The position numbers were made by a program, and so were the translations under genes. The notes under the pieces are model-generated. The model made no database searches. It worked only from the letters and a program-made list of their open reading frames with translations, and was not told the DNA's origin. Below are positions 26,467-37,449 of a DNA stretch of 64,000 nucleotides, piece by piece (the stretch's first letter is position 1; each line of letters begins with the position of its first letter). Origin of the DNA: Clostridiales bacterium (GTDB lineage: Bacteria > Bacillota > Clostridia > Caldicoprobacterales > DTU083); assembly GCA_012842605.1 (NCBI GenBank), contig DUSN01000025.1, forward strand, positions 1 to 64,000. Direction: 5' to 3'.

Positions 26467-27051
26467 ATGCGAGCAGCGAGAATTGTTTATACCATAATAG
26501 CCGTTTTTTTGTTGATACCATGGCTCACCTATAATGTAAAGGTATATTTTAACTTAAAGAATAACAGAAAACGCTTTGATTTAAAACGGATTTTAGTTTT
26601 AATTTTAGTGACAGTTCTGATGGTTACAGCAGTATACTGTCATTACCGGTTTACAATAAGCTACCAGATCTCATTGGTGGCTGAACGGGCAGGTGAATTG
26701 TTCAGCCAGCGGCTTGATGGCAGGCTGGATACGCCCGGGTACCTTAATGCAATGAAAAAGCAGGGGCTTAGCAGTGCAGCGTTTACAACGGCATCGGCAG
26801 ACGATTTGAAGGCAGCAGGATATCAGGACAAACATTATGAGTTGTTCATCAGTGAACGCAATTATCCTGCAGATGACGGAAGCACCGTCATTTACCTGAT
26901 GCATTCGGATGGCATGACGTCATTATATTCCCTGTTGAAGCTTAGGCAATATGGATATGCCTGGCAGGTTGAATTGCATGATGTGCTGTCACAGGAGGAG
27001 TTTGACAAGCTGAACCAGGAAACCACGATTAAGTTCCAAAAGGTAAAATAA
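26467..27051 (+). CDS. Membrane protein of unknown function
   Basis: A 194-residue protein with two N-terminal membrane segments (about residues 7-22 and 43-57) and a soluble 130-residue end with no recognised motif. AAGGAGG lies across the ATPase gene's stop and serves this ATG eight bases later, so it is probably translated as the last gene of the ABC operon. A role in the importer is not evident. Confidence 0.6.
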   Translation: MRAARIVYTIIAVFLLIPWLTYNVKVYFNLKNNRKRFDLKRILVLILVTVLMVTAVYCHYRFTISYQISLVAERAGELFSQRLDGRLDTPGYLNAMKKQGLSSAAFTTASADDLKAAGYQDKHYELFISERNYPADDGSTVIYLMHSDGMTSLYSLLKLRQYGYAWQVELHDVLSQEEFDKLNQETTIKFQKVK

Positions 27052-27076
27052 TGCTGTTCTGATCTGTATATTTTAT

Positions 27077-27247
27077 TTATTTTATATCTTTCAAACTGAT
27101 ATATAAAGCAATGAGCGCATCAAGCTCATTGCTTATTTTTACAACTTCATTTTTGCTTAAATCTTCAAGGTTGGAAAGAACCAGTTTGTCCAATTCTTTT
27201 CTTTTCTCTTCGATCATCTTTTGCAGCTTTTTTGCTTCCAACAACAT
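27077..27247 (-). CDS. Spo0E-like sporulation regulator
   Basis: A 54-56-residue peptide, EAKKLQKMIEEKRKELDKL then SNELDALI: two helices with the S-x-E-L-D-x-L-I motif of Spo0E-type phosphatases, which remove phosphate from Spo0A and delay sporulation. The frame stays open upstream, but AGGAGG (27254-27249) decides the start: ATG 27247 is very close, and TTG 27241 has the better spacing. It is transcribed away from hpf, whose promoter lies about 220 bases away. Confidence 0.85.
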   Translation of the reverse strand: MLLEAKKLQKMIEEKRKELDKLVLSNLEDLSKNEVVKISNELDALIALYISLKDIK

Positions 27248-27467
27248 TCCTCCTTTCATAAATATAGTTTGACATATTTTTAATGAGTTTTGTTGAAAAA
27301 TAACAAAAGTAGTGTTAAAAAAATAAAATGTGACAATTATTGACAATAATTTCAATATCCGTTTTATAAAATTATTTAGCAAGCTGTTACAGTGAGTCGT
27401 AGTATGTTTAAAAATGAATATAAAGGGTAAGAATGTAATAAGAATTATACCAGCCATATCCAGCAAT

Positions 27468-27496
27468 AAAGGAATTTTTAGTTAAATAACGAATAA
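27468..27496 (+). promoter_or_regulatory. Sigma-H-like promoter of hpf
   Basis: AAAGGAATT (27468-27476), 11 bases and AACGAATAA (27488-27496) match the Bacillus sigma-H pattern (RnAGGAwww and RnnGAATww). A TATAAT at 27503-27508 could add a sigma-A start. Confidence 0.6.
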
Positions 27497-27532
27497 ATTA
27501 ATTATAATGGATATGGGAAAGGAGCTGACCCA

Positions 27533-28075
27533 ATGAACATTAAAATTAGCGGCAAAAACGTAGAGATCACCGATGCACTGCGCAGACAGGTCAACAAAAA
27601 GGTTGGAAAACTGGAACGCTATTTCGTGCCGGGGACAGAAGCTCAAGTAACCTTATCGGTAGAAAAAAACAGGCATATTGTAGAGGTTACCATTCCATTT
27701 AACGGTATCTTAATACGGGCTGAAGAGTCTACCGATGACATGTATGCTTCCATTGATAAGGTGCTTGACAAGCTTGAGCATCAGATCCACAAGTATCGTA
27801 CAAAGTTGGAACGCAGCTTTAAATCAGGTGCATTTAAGGATGAAAGGTTATTGTTCAGCGACGAGGTATATCAGGATGACAGCCAGGAGGAGCTCAAGAT
27901 AGTCAAGACCAAGCGATTTGCCATTAAACCTATGGCAGTTGAAGAAGCCCTAATGCAGATGGACTTGTTAGGACACAGCTTCTTTGTATTCACCAATGCT
28001 GATACCGATGAAGTGAATGTAGTGTACAAAAGGCGTGATGGAAAGTACGGATTAATCGAACCTGAATTTAAATAG
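27533..28075 (+). CDS. hpf: Long-form ribosome hibernation promoting factor
   Basis: A 180-residue protein with both parts of long HPF: the N-terminal ribosome-binding domain (MNIKISGKNVEITDALRR to about residue 100, ending in the basic HQIHKYRTKLER) and the C-terminal dimerisation domain (KRFAIKPMAVEEALMQMDLLGHSFFVF). It pairs 70S ribosomes into inactive 100S particles in stationary phase. Start behind AAAGGAGCTGACC. The sigma-H-like promoter fits known stationary-phase control of this gene in Bacillus. A terminator follows. Confidence 0.94.
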   Translation: MNIKISGKNVEITDALRRQVNKKVGKLERYFVPGTEAQVTLSVEKNRHIVEVTIPFNGILIRAEESTDDMYASIDKVLDKLEHQIHKYRTKLERSFKSGAFKDERLLFSDEVYQDDSQEELKIVKTKRFAIKPMAVEEALMQMDLLGHSFFVFTNADTDEVNVVYKRRDGKYGLIEPEFK

Positions 28076-28114
28076 GCGGTATACATTTCGTATACATAAG
28101 GTCTATGTTATAAC

Positions 28115-28136
28115 GGGGAGCATCAGCTCCCCTTTT
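28115..28136 (+). terminator. Terminator after hpf
   Basis: GGGGAGC pairs with GCTCCCC over ATCA, followed by TTTT. Confidence 0.88.
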
Positions 28137-28256
28137 CATGTCCGTGCGACCAGCGAAGCTGGACCATAAAATCACTTATTTCGACCTAATCCTTGTATCA
28201 TGGGTATTATCATGTTAAAATGAAATGATGAAAATGAAAGCCGGGGTGACAGCACA

Positions 28257-30941
28257 ATGGCAAACCTGATAAAAATGCTGCTTGGGGACAGCAATGAACG
28301 GGAAATTAAACGTCTGTCAAAGATAGCTGATAAAATAGAATCCCTTGAACCATCAATAAAAGCGCTGAGTGACAGAGAATTAAGAGCAAAAACGGAGGAG
28401 TTCAAAAGGCGGTATGCAGCCGGAGAAACTTTGGATGACCTGCTTCCTGAGGCTTTTGCAGTAGTACGGGAAGCTTCAGTTCGTGTACTTGGCCTGCGTC
28501 ATTTCTATGTACAGCTGCTGGGAGGCATTGTGCTTCACCAGGGGCGTATTGCAGAAATGAAGACAGGTGAAGGCAAAACACTGGTTGCCACTTTGCCTGC
28601 CTACCTTAATGCTTTGACCGGAAAGGGAGTTCATATTGTAACTGTCAACGACTACCTGGCCCGCAGGGACAGTGAGTGGATGGGCAAGATATATCGTTTT
28701 CTGGGCTTGTCAGTAGGACTGATAGTACACGGCCTGACACCGTCTGAAAGGCGGGCCGGATATTTGTCGGATATTACCTATGGCACCAATAACGAATTTG
28801 GTTTTGATTACCTTAGGGATAATATGGTTATTTACAAGGAAGATATGGTGCAGCGTGAGCTGAACTTTGCCATAGTTGACGAAGTGGACTCCATCCTTAT
28901 AGATGAAGCACGTACCCCGTTGATTATTTCCGGTGCAGGAGATAAATCCACCGATATGTATTTTCGTGTTGACCGGTTTGTAGCCCGGCTTAAGCATGAG
29001 CAGGACTATGAGATGGATGAAAAAGCCCGTACTGTCAATCTGACGGAGGAAGGCGTCCGGAAGGCCGAGCAGTATTTTAATGTGGAAAATCTGGCAGACC
29101 CTGAAAATACAGAATTGTCCCATCATATAAACCAGGCTTTGAAGGCTCATGCCTTAATGAAGCGGGACAGGGATTATGTGGTGAAGGACGGCCAGGTTAT
29201 TATTGTTGATGAATTTACCGGCAGGTTAATGTTTGGCCGCAGGTACAGCGACGGCCTTCATCAGGCAATTGAAGCAAAGGAAAATGTCAAAGTTCAGCGG
29301 GAAAGCAAAACCCTGGCCACAATAACCTTTCAAAACTATTTTCGCATGTATGCCAAGCTTTCAGGCATGACGGGCACAGCAAAAACCGAAGAGGATGAAT
29401 TTAAATCCATATATGGCCTGGACGTAGTAGAAATTCCTACAAATAAGCCAATGATCCGAAAGGATTTTAATGATGTCATCTACATGACCGAAAAAGGCAA
29501 GTTTAATGCGGTAGTGGATGAAATTGTACAGCGCTATTCTGTCGGGCAGCCTGTGCTGGTAGGTACAATTTCCATCGAGGTTTCTGAAATGCTCAGCGGC
29601 ATGCTGAAAAGGCGCGGAATTCCTCATGAGGTTTTAAATGCAAAATTTCATGAAAAGGAAGCCGAAATTATTGCACAAGCCGGCAAATATAAGGCAGTAA
29701 CCATTGCCACCAATATGGCAGGCCGCGGTACGGACATAATTCTGGGCGGGAATCCTGAGTTCCTGGCGAAGAAGGAAATGAGGCAGCTGGGTTACTCGGA
29801 AGAGATGATCAGTGAAGTTACCGGTGTAAATGAAACCGATGACCCCGAACTGCTGGAGGCAAGAAAGCTGTATAGGGAACTTTATCAAAAGTATGAAAAG
29901 CAAACCAGCGAAGAACGCCAGAAGGTTATTGAGCTGGGCGGCCTTCATATAATAGGCACCGAGCGTCATGAAAGCAGGCGCATAGACAACCAGCTGAGGG
30001 GACGTTCAGGACGTCAGGGAGATCCGGGTTCTTCAAGGTTCTATATTTCCCTTGAGGATGACCTTATGAGGCTGTTTGGGTCCGACAGGATTAAAAGCAT
30101 CGTAGCTACCCTGGGGCTGCAGGAAGATCAGCCTATAGAGCATAAGCTGCTGTCAGGCCAGATTGAGGCGGCTCAGAAGAAGGTGGAAGGCAACAACTTC
30201 AATATACGCAAGCATGTTCTGCAGTATGACGATGTAATGAATGTTCAGCGTGAAATTATCTACTCTCAGCGCCGTGATGTGCTGGAAGGAAAGAACCTGC
30301 GGGACAGCATCATGAATATGGTGGAGACCCTGATAGATTCTGCCATGGAAATATATTTGGGGGACACATCATATCAGGATGAATGGGATTTGAAAGGCTT
30401 AACAGCTTACCTGGAAAAGATATGCATACCTCCCGGGTCTATGGATTCAATCCATGATGAAATCCATAATCTGACTAAGCCTGAATTAAAAGAGAGGCTG
30501 CTGAAGACTGCCCAGGAGGCATACCGCAAGCAGGAAGAACTGAACGGCGAAGAGCTTATGCGTGAGGCGGAACGAGTCATTACCCTCAAGGTTGTAGACC
30601 GCAAGTGGATGGATCATATAGATGCAATGGATCAGCTGCGCCAGGGAATCGGCCTAAGAGCCTACGGGCAGAGGGATCCGGTTATGGAATACAAGTTTGA
30701 AGGCTATGAAATGTTCCAGGATATGATTAAGAGCATCCAGGAAGAGGTTGTCACTCTCCTGTTCCATGTCAGGGTGCAGGCCAATATGCCGAAACGTGAG
30801 AAAGTGGCTGAACCTGTTGAAGCCAGTCACGGAAATCAGCCCAAAAGGCCGGTAGTTAAGGATGCCAAGGTTGGAAGAAATGACCCCTGCCCCTGCGGCA
30901 GCGGACTAAAATACAAAAAGTGCTGCGGGGCTAATAAATAA
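28257..30941 (+). CDS. secA: Preprotein translocase ATPase SecA
   Basis: An 894-residue SecA, the motor that pushes secretory proteins through SecYEG. Visible parts: Q motif region and Walker [12 protein letters not shown] (about 101-111), [30 protein letters not shown], the crosslinking domain, [41 protein letters not shown], and the C-terminal zinc module [16 protein letters not shown]. Length and parts are normal. The ATG follows GGGGTGACAGCACA. The prfB gene follows after 29 bases, the usual neighbour in Firmicutes. Confidence 0.97.
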   Translation: MANLIKMLLGDSNEREIKRLSKIADKIESLEPSIKALSDRELRAKTEEFKRRYAAGETLDDLLPEAFAVVREASVRVLGLRHFYVQLLGGIVLHQGRIAEMKTGEGKTLVATLPAYLNALTGKGVHIVTVNDYLARRDSEWMGKIYRFLGLSVGLIVHGLTPSERRAGYLSDITYGTNNEFGFDYLRDNMVIYKEDMVQRELNFAIVDEVDSILIDEARTPLIISGAGDKSTDMYFRVDRFVARLKHEQDYEMDEKARTVNLTEEGVRKAEQYFNVENLADPENTELSHHINQALKAHALMKRDRDYVVKDGQVIIVDEFTGRLMFGRRYSDGLHQAIEAKENVKVQRESKTLATITFQNYFRMYAKLSGMTGTAKTEEDEFKSIYGLDVVEIPTNKPMIRKDFNDVIYMTEKGKFNAVVDEIVQRYSVGQPVLVGTISIEVSEMLSGMLKRRGIPHEVLNAKFHEKEAEIIAQAGKYKAVTIATNMAGRGTDIILGGNPEFLAKKEMRQLGYSEEMISEVTGVNETDDPELLEARKLYRELYQKYEKQTSEERQKVIELGGLHIIGTERHESRRIDNQLRGRSGRQGDPGSSRFYISLEDDLMRLFGSDRIKSIVATLGLQEDQPIEHKLLSGQIEAAQKKVEGNNFNIRKHVLQYDDVMNVQREIIYSQRRDVLEGKNLRDSIMNMVETLIDSAMEIYLGDTSYQDEWDLKGLTAYLEKICIPPGSMDSIHDEIHNLTKPELKERLLKTAQEAYRKQEELNGEELMREAERVITLKVVDRKWMDHIDAMDQLRQGIGLRAYGQRDPVMEYKFEGYEMFQDMIKSIQEEVVTLLFHVRVQANMPKREKVAEPVEASHGNQPKRPVVKDAKVGRNDPCPCGSGLKYKKCCGANK

Positions 30942-30970
30942 TCTGCAGCTATGTGAAAGGTGTGTATGCA

Positions 30971-32072
30971 ATGATTGAACTGGATCAAGCCAGGCAAAGA
31001 TTACAGGCAGTTCGAAATCTTCTTGTAAGGATAGGTGATTCACTTTGACCTCGCAAGGTTAAAGGTTAGAATTGAGGAACTGGAAGATCAGATGAATGCT
31101 CCGGATTTTTGGAACGATCTGGAGTTGTCACAGAAGGTTAATCGTGAGATTAAAAATTTAAAAAACAAGATAGCATCATATGAAAAGCTGAAATCCAGGA
31201 TAGAGGATACCGAAGTTTTGATAGATTTGGGGCAGGAGATGGAAGACCCCTCCGTTGTGGAAGAAGTTATGAACGAGTTAGGACAGCTTGAAAAAGATGT
31301 GGAAAGGATGCATTTAGCTACCCTGCTTAAAGGACCGTATGATGCAAACAATGCCATCATATCCCTGCATGCGGGGGCAGGCGGAACTGAAGCTATGGAC
31401 TGGGTTGCCATGCTGCTTCGGATGTATACCCGGTGGTGTGAGAATAACGGCTATGAAGTAAAGACCTTGGATTTTCTTCCCGGGGATGAAGCGGGTGTAA
31501 AAAGCGTTACCCTGCATGTTATCGGCGAAAATGCCTATGGCTACCTTAAGGCTGAAAGAGGTGTCCACCGGCTGGTAAGGATTTCGCCCTTTGACGCCTC
31601 CGGCAGAAGGCATACCTCATTTGCTTCACTTGATGTCATGCCCGAGCTGGAAGATGATAATACCATAGAAATCCGGCCGGAAGACCTGAAAATAGACACA
31701 TACCGCTCCAGCGGCGCAGGCGGACAGCATGTCAACAAAACAGAGTCGGCTATACGAATAACCCATCTGCCGACCGGGATTGTAGTTGCATGCCAGAATG
31801 AAAGGTCCCAGATACAAAACAGGGAAACAGCAATGAAAATGCTTAAAGCAAAACTGCTGGAACTGAAGGAAAGGGAAGCTCAGGAGAAACTAAACGAAAT
31901 GAAGGGAGAAATGAAAAAAATAGAGTGGGGCAGCCAAATCCGCTCATATGTTTTTCATCCCTACAATTTGGTTAAGGATCACAGGACAAATGCTGAAACC
32001 GGAAATATACAAGCGGTAATGGACGGGGATCTGGATTTATTTATCCATACCTATCTGCAAATGCTGGGTTAA
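30971..32072 (+). CDS. prfB: Peptide chain release factor 2 (frameshifted)
   Basis: RF2 ends translation at UGA and UAA. The first 25 codons from ATG 30971 reach CTT-TGA (31043-31048), and reading continues in the +1 frame with GAC CTC (31047 on). The rest carries the GGQ motif in HAGAGGTEA and [10 protein letters not shown] (peptidyl-tRNA hydrolysis), and the SPF-type anticodon-like tripeptide in [11 protein letters not shown] that reads the stop codon. The combined length of about 367 residues is normal. The gene must be annotated as two joined segments. Confidence 0.96.
31028..31049 (+). promoter_or_regulatory. Programmed +1 frameshift site of prfB
   Basis: The slip site CTT TGA C is preceded by purine-rich AGGATAGGTG (31028-31037). 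The internal ribosome-site-like stretch sits five bases before CTT, slightly further than the three bases in E. coli. Low RF2 favours the shift, which is autoregulation. Confidence 0.9.
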
Positions 32073-32099
32073 TGGGATTCAGGCATCGGGGGTATATAA

Positions 32100-33023
32100 G
32101 TGAATCTGTTTTTTACAATACTTGTAGACAATGTGGCACCTATTTTTCTTATAATTCTTGTGGGGTATATAGTAGGAAAAAGGATTGCTCTCAATATCCA
32201 TACGCTTACTAAGATTAATATTTATATTTTCGTTCCTGCCCTGATTTTTGTAAAAGTTACTGAAACTGAAATTACAGGAGAGATGCTTGGAGCTTTTGGA
32301 TTTACCCTTGCCTTGATGTTAGCAATGAGCATGGTTAATGCAGTGGTAGCTCGTATGCGCAAGAGTCCTAAATCCCTGGCAAATGCCATGAAAAACTCGA
32401 TTCTTTTTTACAATTCAGGCAATATGGGGCTGCCCTTGATAATGCTGTTATATGACCAGCTGCCACAGGCAGTTTCCATCCAGGTAATGGTATTTTTAGC
32501 GCAAAACATATGCACCAATACATTTGGCATGTATAATGCCAGCAGGGGTAATTCTGATGTCAAAAGCTCTATTTTAAAAGTGATGAAAATCCCCACAGTT
32601 TATGCGGTGATACTGGCATTTTTATTTAAACTCGCAGGTGTGGATCTGACCAGGTTCTTTATCTGGCCTGCTGCCAGGTTTATAAGCAATGGGCTGGTTC
32701 CGATCGCGCTTATAACATTGGGAGTACAGCTTTCACTTATAAAAATTAACCTGAAAAACACAGATGTTTATATGGCCGGCTTTCTGCGGCTGATATGCGG
32801 GCCGTTAATTGCCTTTGCTCTTCTCAATGTATTTGGCTTCAAGGGTATAACAGCTCAGGTATTGCTGATTTCTTCCTCGGTGCCGACTGCCGTTAACACT
32901 GCCCTGATGGCAATAGAATTTGAAAATGAGCCGGAGTTTGCTTCACAGGTTGTTGCGACTACTACCCTGCTCAGCGCAATAACCATGTCCTGCGTTATTT
33001 ACATTGCTCAATGGTTATACTAA
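32100..33023 (+). CDS. AEC (auxin efflux carrier) family transporter
   Basis: A 307-residue membrane protein with about ten hydrophobic segments in two halves. FYNSGNMGLPLIMLLYDQ and the later SSSVPTAVNTALMAIEF match the two conserved helix-break regions of the AEC family, which exports or takes up organic acids and similar anions. The GTG start is set by GGGGG seven bases before it. The substrate is unknown. It begins 27 bases after prfB and may be its co-transcribed partner. Confidence 0.85.
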   Translation: MNLFFTILVDNVAPIFLIILVGYIVGKRIALNIHTLTKINIYIFVPALIFVKVTETEITGEMLGAFGFTLALMLAMSMVNAVVARMRKSPKSLANAMKNSILFYNSGNMGLPLIMLLYDQLPQAVSIQVMVFLAQNICTNTFGMYNASRGNSDVKSSILKVMKIPTVYAVILAFLFKLAGVDLTRFFIWPAARFISNGLVPIALITLGVQLSLIKINLKNTDVYMAGFLRLICGPLIAFALLNVFGFKGITAQVLLISSSVPTAVNTALMAIEFENEPEFASQVVATTTLLSAITMSCVIYIAQWLY

Positions 33024-33091
33024 AACCCAACTGCTTATCAACCACATTCCCATACCTGCATAATTTACATAGCCAATGGCTTTACTATAAC
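32989..33091 (+). repeat. Decayed tandem copy of a gene end
   Basis: The last 35 bases of the transporter gene (32989-33024, from TGCGTTATTTACATTGCTCA) recur imperfectly at about 33057-33091 (TGCATAATTTACATAGCCAA), with about four fifths of positions shared. It looks like an old short duplication of the 3' end. Confidence 0.5.
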
Positions 33092-33178
33092 TTAGGAATG
33101 ATAGGTATAAGTTTAGGGGAAGATATTAATCAATGAAATGAGAGATTGTTACATATTTAACAATTTTGCCGGTTGGAC

Positions 33179-33207
33179 TTGTCAATATGGAGAAAGTGTT
33201 ATAAAAT
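33179..33207 (+). promoter_or_regulatory. Promoter of the GAPDH gene
   Basis: TTGTCA (33179-33184), 17 bases, TAAAAT (33202-33207). The first position of the transcript is near 33214, about 36 bases before the ATG. Confidence 0.65.
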
Positions 33208-33237
33208 AACAATATGTAGAATTTTCTAAAGCGATAG

Positions 33238-34257
<1,020 letters not shown>

Positions 34258-34310
34258 AACATACAAGGCTTACCAAGCTTTCTGAAGTTTGAGGCACATT
34301 TAATTTAGGT

Positions 34311-34358
34311 ATGCTCCCTGCAGCAGGTTTTATTCTTGCTGCCGGGGAGCATATTTTT
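34311..34358 (+). terminator. Terminator after the GAPDH gene
   Basis: ATGCTCC with GCAGCA on one side pairs with TGCTGC and GGAGCAT on the other, followed by TTTTT. Confidence 0.88.
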
Positions 34359-34440
34359 GTTAACATTTTCCATATACATTTTTGAAAGAATAAAGTAAAA
34401 TAGACTAATGGTATATTAACATTAAAGATTGAGGGATAAA

Positions 34441-35886
34441 ATGTCAAAACTAAAAGCTTTATTTACAGCTAAAGACATGACAAAAGGCGAGCCCTGGAAG
34501 AGAATTCTGGAATTCTCCATTCCTTTGCTTATAGGGAATATTGCCCAGCAGTTCTATAATACAGCTGACTCCATTGTAGTCGGAAAATATGTAGGTGATA
34601 ATGCCCTGGCGGCAGTAGGCAGTGCAATGCCGATATTGAACCTGCTGCTCGTTCTTTTTGTTGGAGTTGCTACCGGTGCAGGTATTATGGTATCCCAGTA
34701 TTATGGAGCCAAGGACAGGGAAAAGCTTTCCCGGTCCATTGGTGTATGTATTACTCTTACTGCAATAACTTCCTTAATAGTTATGTTAATCGGCCCTTTG
34801 GTAACCAGGCCGCTTTTGAAGCTTTTGAATACGCCTGCATCCATTCTTGACTGGTCTGCTGATTATCTGATAACCCTCTTTGTAGGTGCCTTGGGTTTTT
34901 CTTATTATAATATTCTCTCCGGCATTCTCAGAGGATTGGGCGATTCACTTTCAGCACTGGTTTTCCTGTTAATCTCAACAGCATTGAATGTGGGGCTGGA
35001 TATCTGGTTTGTGGCAGGTTTCAACATGGGTGTTCAGGGTGTTGCATTGGCAACTATAATCGCACAGTGCATATCGGCTGTATTATGTTTTATTAAGCTG
35101 GCAAGGATGACTGATATTTTTGATATGAAGTTCGAATATTTGAAGCCATTAAAGGAGTACTCCTTTAGGCTGATTAATCTTGGCCTGCCTTCCGGCTTAA
35201 CACAGGGAATTTTCTCTTTTGCCATGATTGCTGTACAGTCCCTTACAAACAGCTTCGGCGAGCTGGTAATTGCCTGCAATGTTATAGTAATGCGTGTTGA
35301 CGGGTTTGCCATGATGCCCAATTTCTCCTTTGGAACAGCGATGACTACGTACGCTGGTCAGAATGTAGGAGCAGGAAGACTGGACAGGGTAAAGCAGGGA
35401 ACTATATCCGGCTTGAAGATAGCAGTCAGTGTTGCTGTAACAATTACCATTATAATACTGTTATTTGGAAGATATCTGATGGGTATATTTACAGACACGG
35501 CAGAGCTTGTTGATTTAGGCATGCGCATGATGAAGATATTGGCAGCAGGATATATTGCAATGGCAGTAACACAGGTGTTATCAGGTGTAATGCGCGGTGC
35601 CGGTGATACGGTTACTCCCATGTGGATTTCTCTTATAACAACTATCGGTCTGCGTATTCCTGTTGCATACAGCATTGCTTATTTTACCAGGAGTGAATTA
35701 TATCCAAAAGGCCGTCCTGAATCTGTGTTTATTTCACTCTTAGTTGCCTGGGTACTCGGGGCATGTATTAATACATTCTTCTATGCAAGAGGAAAATGGA
35801 GAAAAAAGGCTGCCAGTGAATTTCAAATGAAGTCTGAAGAAATGGAAAACAGGGATATGGCAGAGCTGGCAGAAACCGGCATTTGA
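34441..35886 (+). CDS. MATE family efflux transporter
   Basis: A 481-residue protein with twelve hydrophobic segments. The N-half LEFSIPLLIGNIAQQFYNTADSIVVGKY and the C-half repeat PSGLTQGIFSFAMIAVQSL are typical of the MATE/NorM-DinF group that exports drugs or metabolites using Na+ or H+. The start is ATG 34441, set by GAGGG six bases before it; the TTG upstream at 34429 has no site. The cargo is unknown. Confidence 0.92.
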   Translation: MSKLKALFTAKDMTKGEPWKRILEFSIPLLIGNIAQQFYNTADSIVVGKYVGDNALAAVGSAMPILNLLLVLFVGVATGAGIMVSQYYGAKDREKLSRSIGVCITLTAITSLIVMLIGPLVTRPLLKLLNTPASILDWSADYLITLFVGALGFSYYNILSGILRGLGDSLSALVFLLISTALNVGLDIWFVAGFNMGVQGVALATIIAQCISAVLCFIKLARMTDIFDMKFEYLKPLKEYSFRLINLGLPSGLTQGIFSFAMIAVQSLTNSFGELVIACNVIVMRVDGFAMMPNFSFGTAMTTYAGQNVGAGRLDRVKQGTISGLKIAVSVAVTITIIILLFGRYLMGIFTDTAELVDLGMRMMKILAAGYIAMAVTQVLSGVMRGAGDTVTPMWISLITTIGLRIPVAYSIAYFTRSELYPKGRPESVFISLLVAWVLGACINTFFYARGKWRKKAASEFQMKSEEMENRDMAELAETGI

Positions 35887-35951
35887 CAGCAACAAATTTC
35901 CTTTCAATACGTCTGTATCATCAGGATGATGAAAGGAGATGAGGCTTTTAT

Positions 35952-37211
35952 ATGAAAAGACGGTTTGCTCCGATAGCGTGGTGCCTAACTTTATTATTTT
36001 CCACAATAAGTTTCCTCTCTGGCTGTGTTGCTGTGCCTGTTGCCCGAAGCGATGACCTGATGGCAGAAATAAAAGCCGATGCCACATATACCGATGTAGA
36101 GCTCTCGGGCCATAATGCAGCTGTTATTACTGGCTTTGCTGTCAGGTTATTCCAGCATAGTGCAGAGGATGGAAAGAATACATTAATTTCTCCCCTGTCT
36201 GTCCTCACTGCTCTTGCCATGACTGCAAATGGTGCGAATGGGAACACTCTTGCTCAAATGGAAGATGTGTTTGGAATGCCTGTTTCAGAGCTGAATTCCT
36301 ATCTGCACAGCTACTTCAATGCACTTCCGGCAGGTGAGAAGTATAGGCTCAGTCCTGCCAACTCCATCTGGTTCAGAGATGATGAAAGGTTCACAGTTAA
36401 ACAGGATTTTCTGCAGGCCAATGCAAATTGGTACAATGCAGGCATATACAAATCCCCATTTAATGACGCAACCCTGAAAGACATCAATAACTGGGTCAGC
36501 AAGAAAACAGATGGCATGATTAAAGATATTCTGGATGAAATTCCGTATGATGCAGTAATGTACCTGATTAATGCACTTGCATTTGATGCACAGTGGCAGG
36601 AAATCTACAACGAGAGCCAGGTACGTGAGGGTGTTTTTACTAAAGAGGATGGAACCAGGCAGAATGTGGAACTGATGTATTCTGAAGAACATGGGTTTTT
36701 AAAAGATGATATCGCTGCAGGCTTTATCAAATATTTTGCAGATAAGAAATATGCCTTTGTTGCACTTTTGCCCGATGAAGGTGTAACTGTTTCGGATTAT
36801 ATTGCTTCTTTGACGGGTGAAAGACTGCGCGAGCTCATAACCAATCCAAGGCCTGTTCAAGTTAACGCAGCAATCCCCAAATTTAAGACCGAATATAGTG
36901 TGATGATGAACGAAATCCTGAAAGAAATGGGTATGGTTGATGCCTTTGACTCTGAGGCTGCTGATCTTTCAGGAATCGGATCTTCATCAAGGGGCAATCT
37001 CTACATCAGCAGAGTTCTGCACAAAACATTTATAGCAGTGGACGAAAAGGGAACAAAAGCCGGTGCTGCCACAGTGGTGGAAGTATCGGATGAAAGTGCG
37101 CCGCTGGAAATTGAAACAGTGTATCTGGATCGTCCCTTTGTCTATATGCTCATTGATTGCGAAGCATTTCTGCCGTTCTTTATTGGTACAGTCATGGATA
37201 TCGGGAAGTGA
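35952..37211 (+). CDS. Serpin-family lipoprotein
   Basis: A 419-residue serine protease inhibitor fold anchored by a lipid: the signal ends in LSGC (about residue 24). The serpin marks are NTLISPLSVLTALAMTANGA, LINALAFDAQWQE, VNAAIPKFKTEYS, and the hinge of the reactive loop DEKGTKAGAAT, followed by the final FVYMLIDCEAFLPFFIG. The hinge with small residues suggests an inhibitory type. Bacterial serpins of clostridia are thought to shield secreted enzymes against proteases (known); here it would act at the cell surface (inference). AAAGGAGATGAGG gives the ribosome site. Confidence 0.92.
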   Translation: MKRRFAPIAWCLTLLFSTISFLSGCVAVPVARSDDLMAEIKADATYTDVELSGHNAAVITGFAVRLFQHSAEDGKNTLISPLSVLTALAMTANGANGNTLAQMEDVFGMPVSELNSYLHSYFNALPAGEKYRLSPANSIWFRDDERFTVKQDFLQANANWYNAGIYKSPFNDATLKDINNWVSKKTDGMIKDILDEIPYDAVMYLINALAFDAQWQEIYNESQVREGVFTKEDGTRQNVELMYSEEHGFLKDDIAAGFIKYFADKKYAFVALLPDEGVTVSDYIASLTGERLRELITNPRPVQVNAAIPKFKTEYSVMMNEILKEMGMVDAFDSEAADLSGIGSSSRGNLYISRVLHKTFIAVDEKGTKAGAATVVEVSDESAPLEIETVYLDRPFVYMLIDCEAFLPFFIGTVMDIGK

Positions 37212-37255
37212 TGACTGCCATCAACACTAAATGTTTTATCTATATAATGAAGATT

Positions 37256-37299
37256 ACAGGCTGGATCGGAGATGACTGCACATTCTCAGTCCAGCCTGT
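37256..37299 (+). repeat. Inverted repeat after serpin gene
   Basis: ACAGGCTGGA and TCCAGCCTGT form a perfect 10-base stem with a long loop. No T run follows, so it may stabilise the mRNA end more than terminate. Confidence 0.5.
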
Positions 37300-37449
37300 T
37301 ATAAATCTATATAAGCATTGTCAGTTCTATCTATTAACTAATTCCTCCCATTCTAATTCTTATTAGTCTTAAAGAATTCTTAAGAAATTTACTAATTGGT
37401 TTTTAAAATATTTGCATGCATAATATAATCGTGCACTTAAGGGGAAGAA

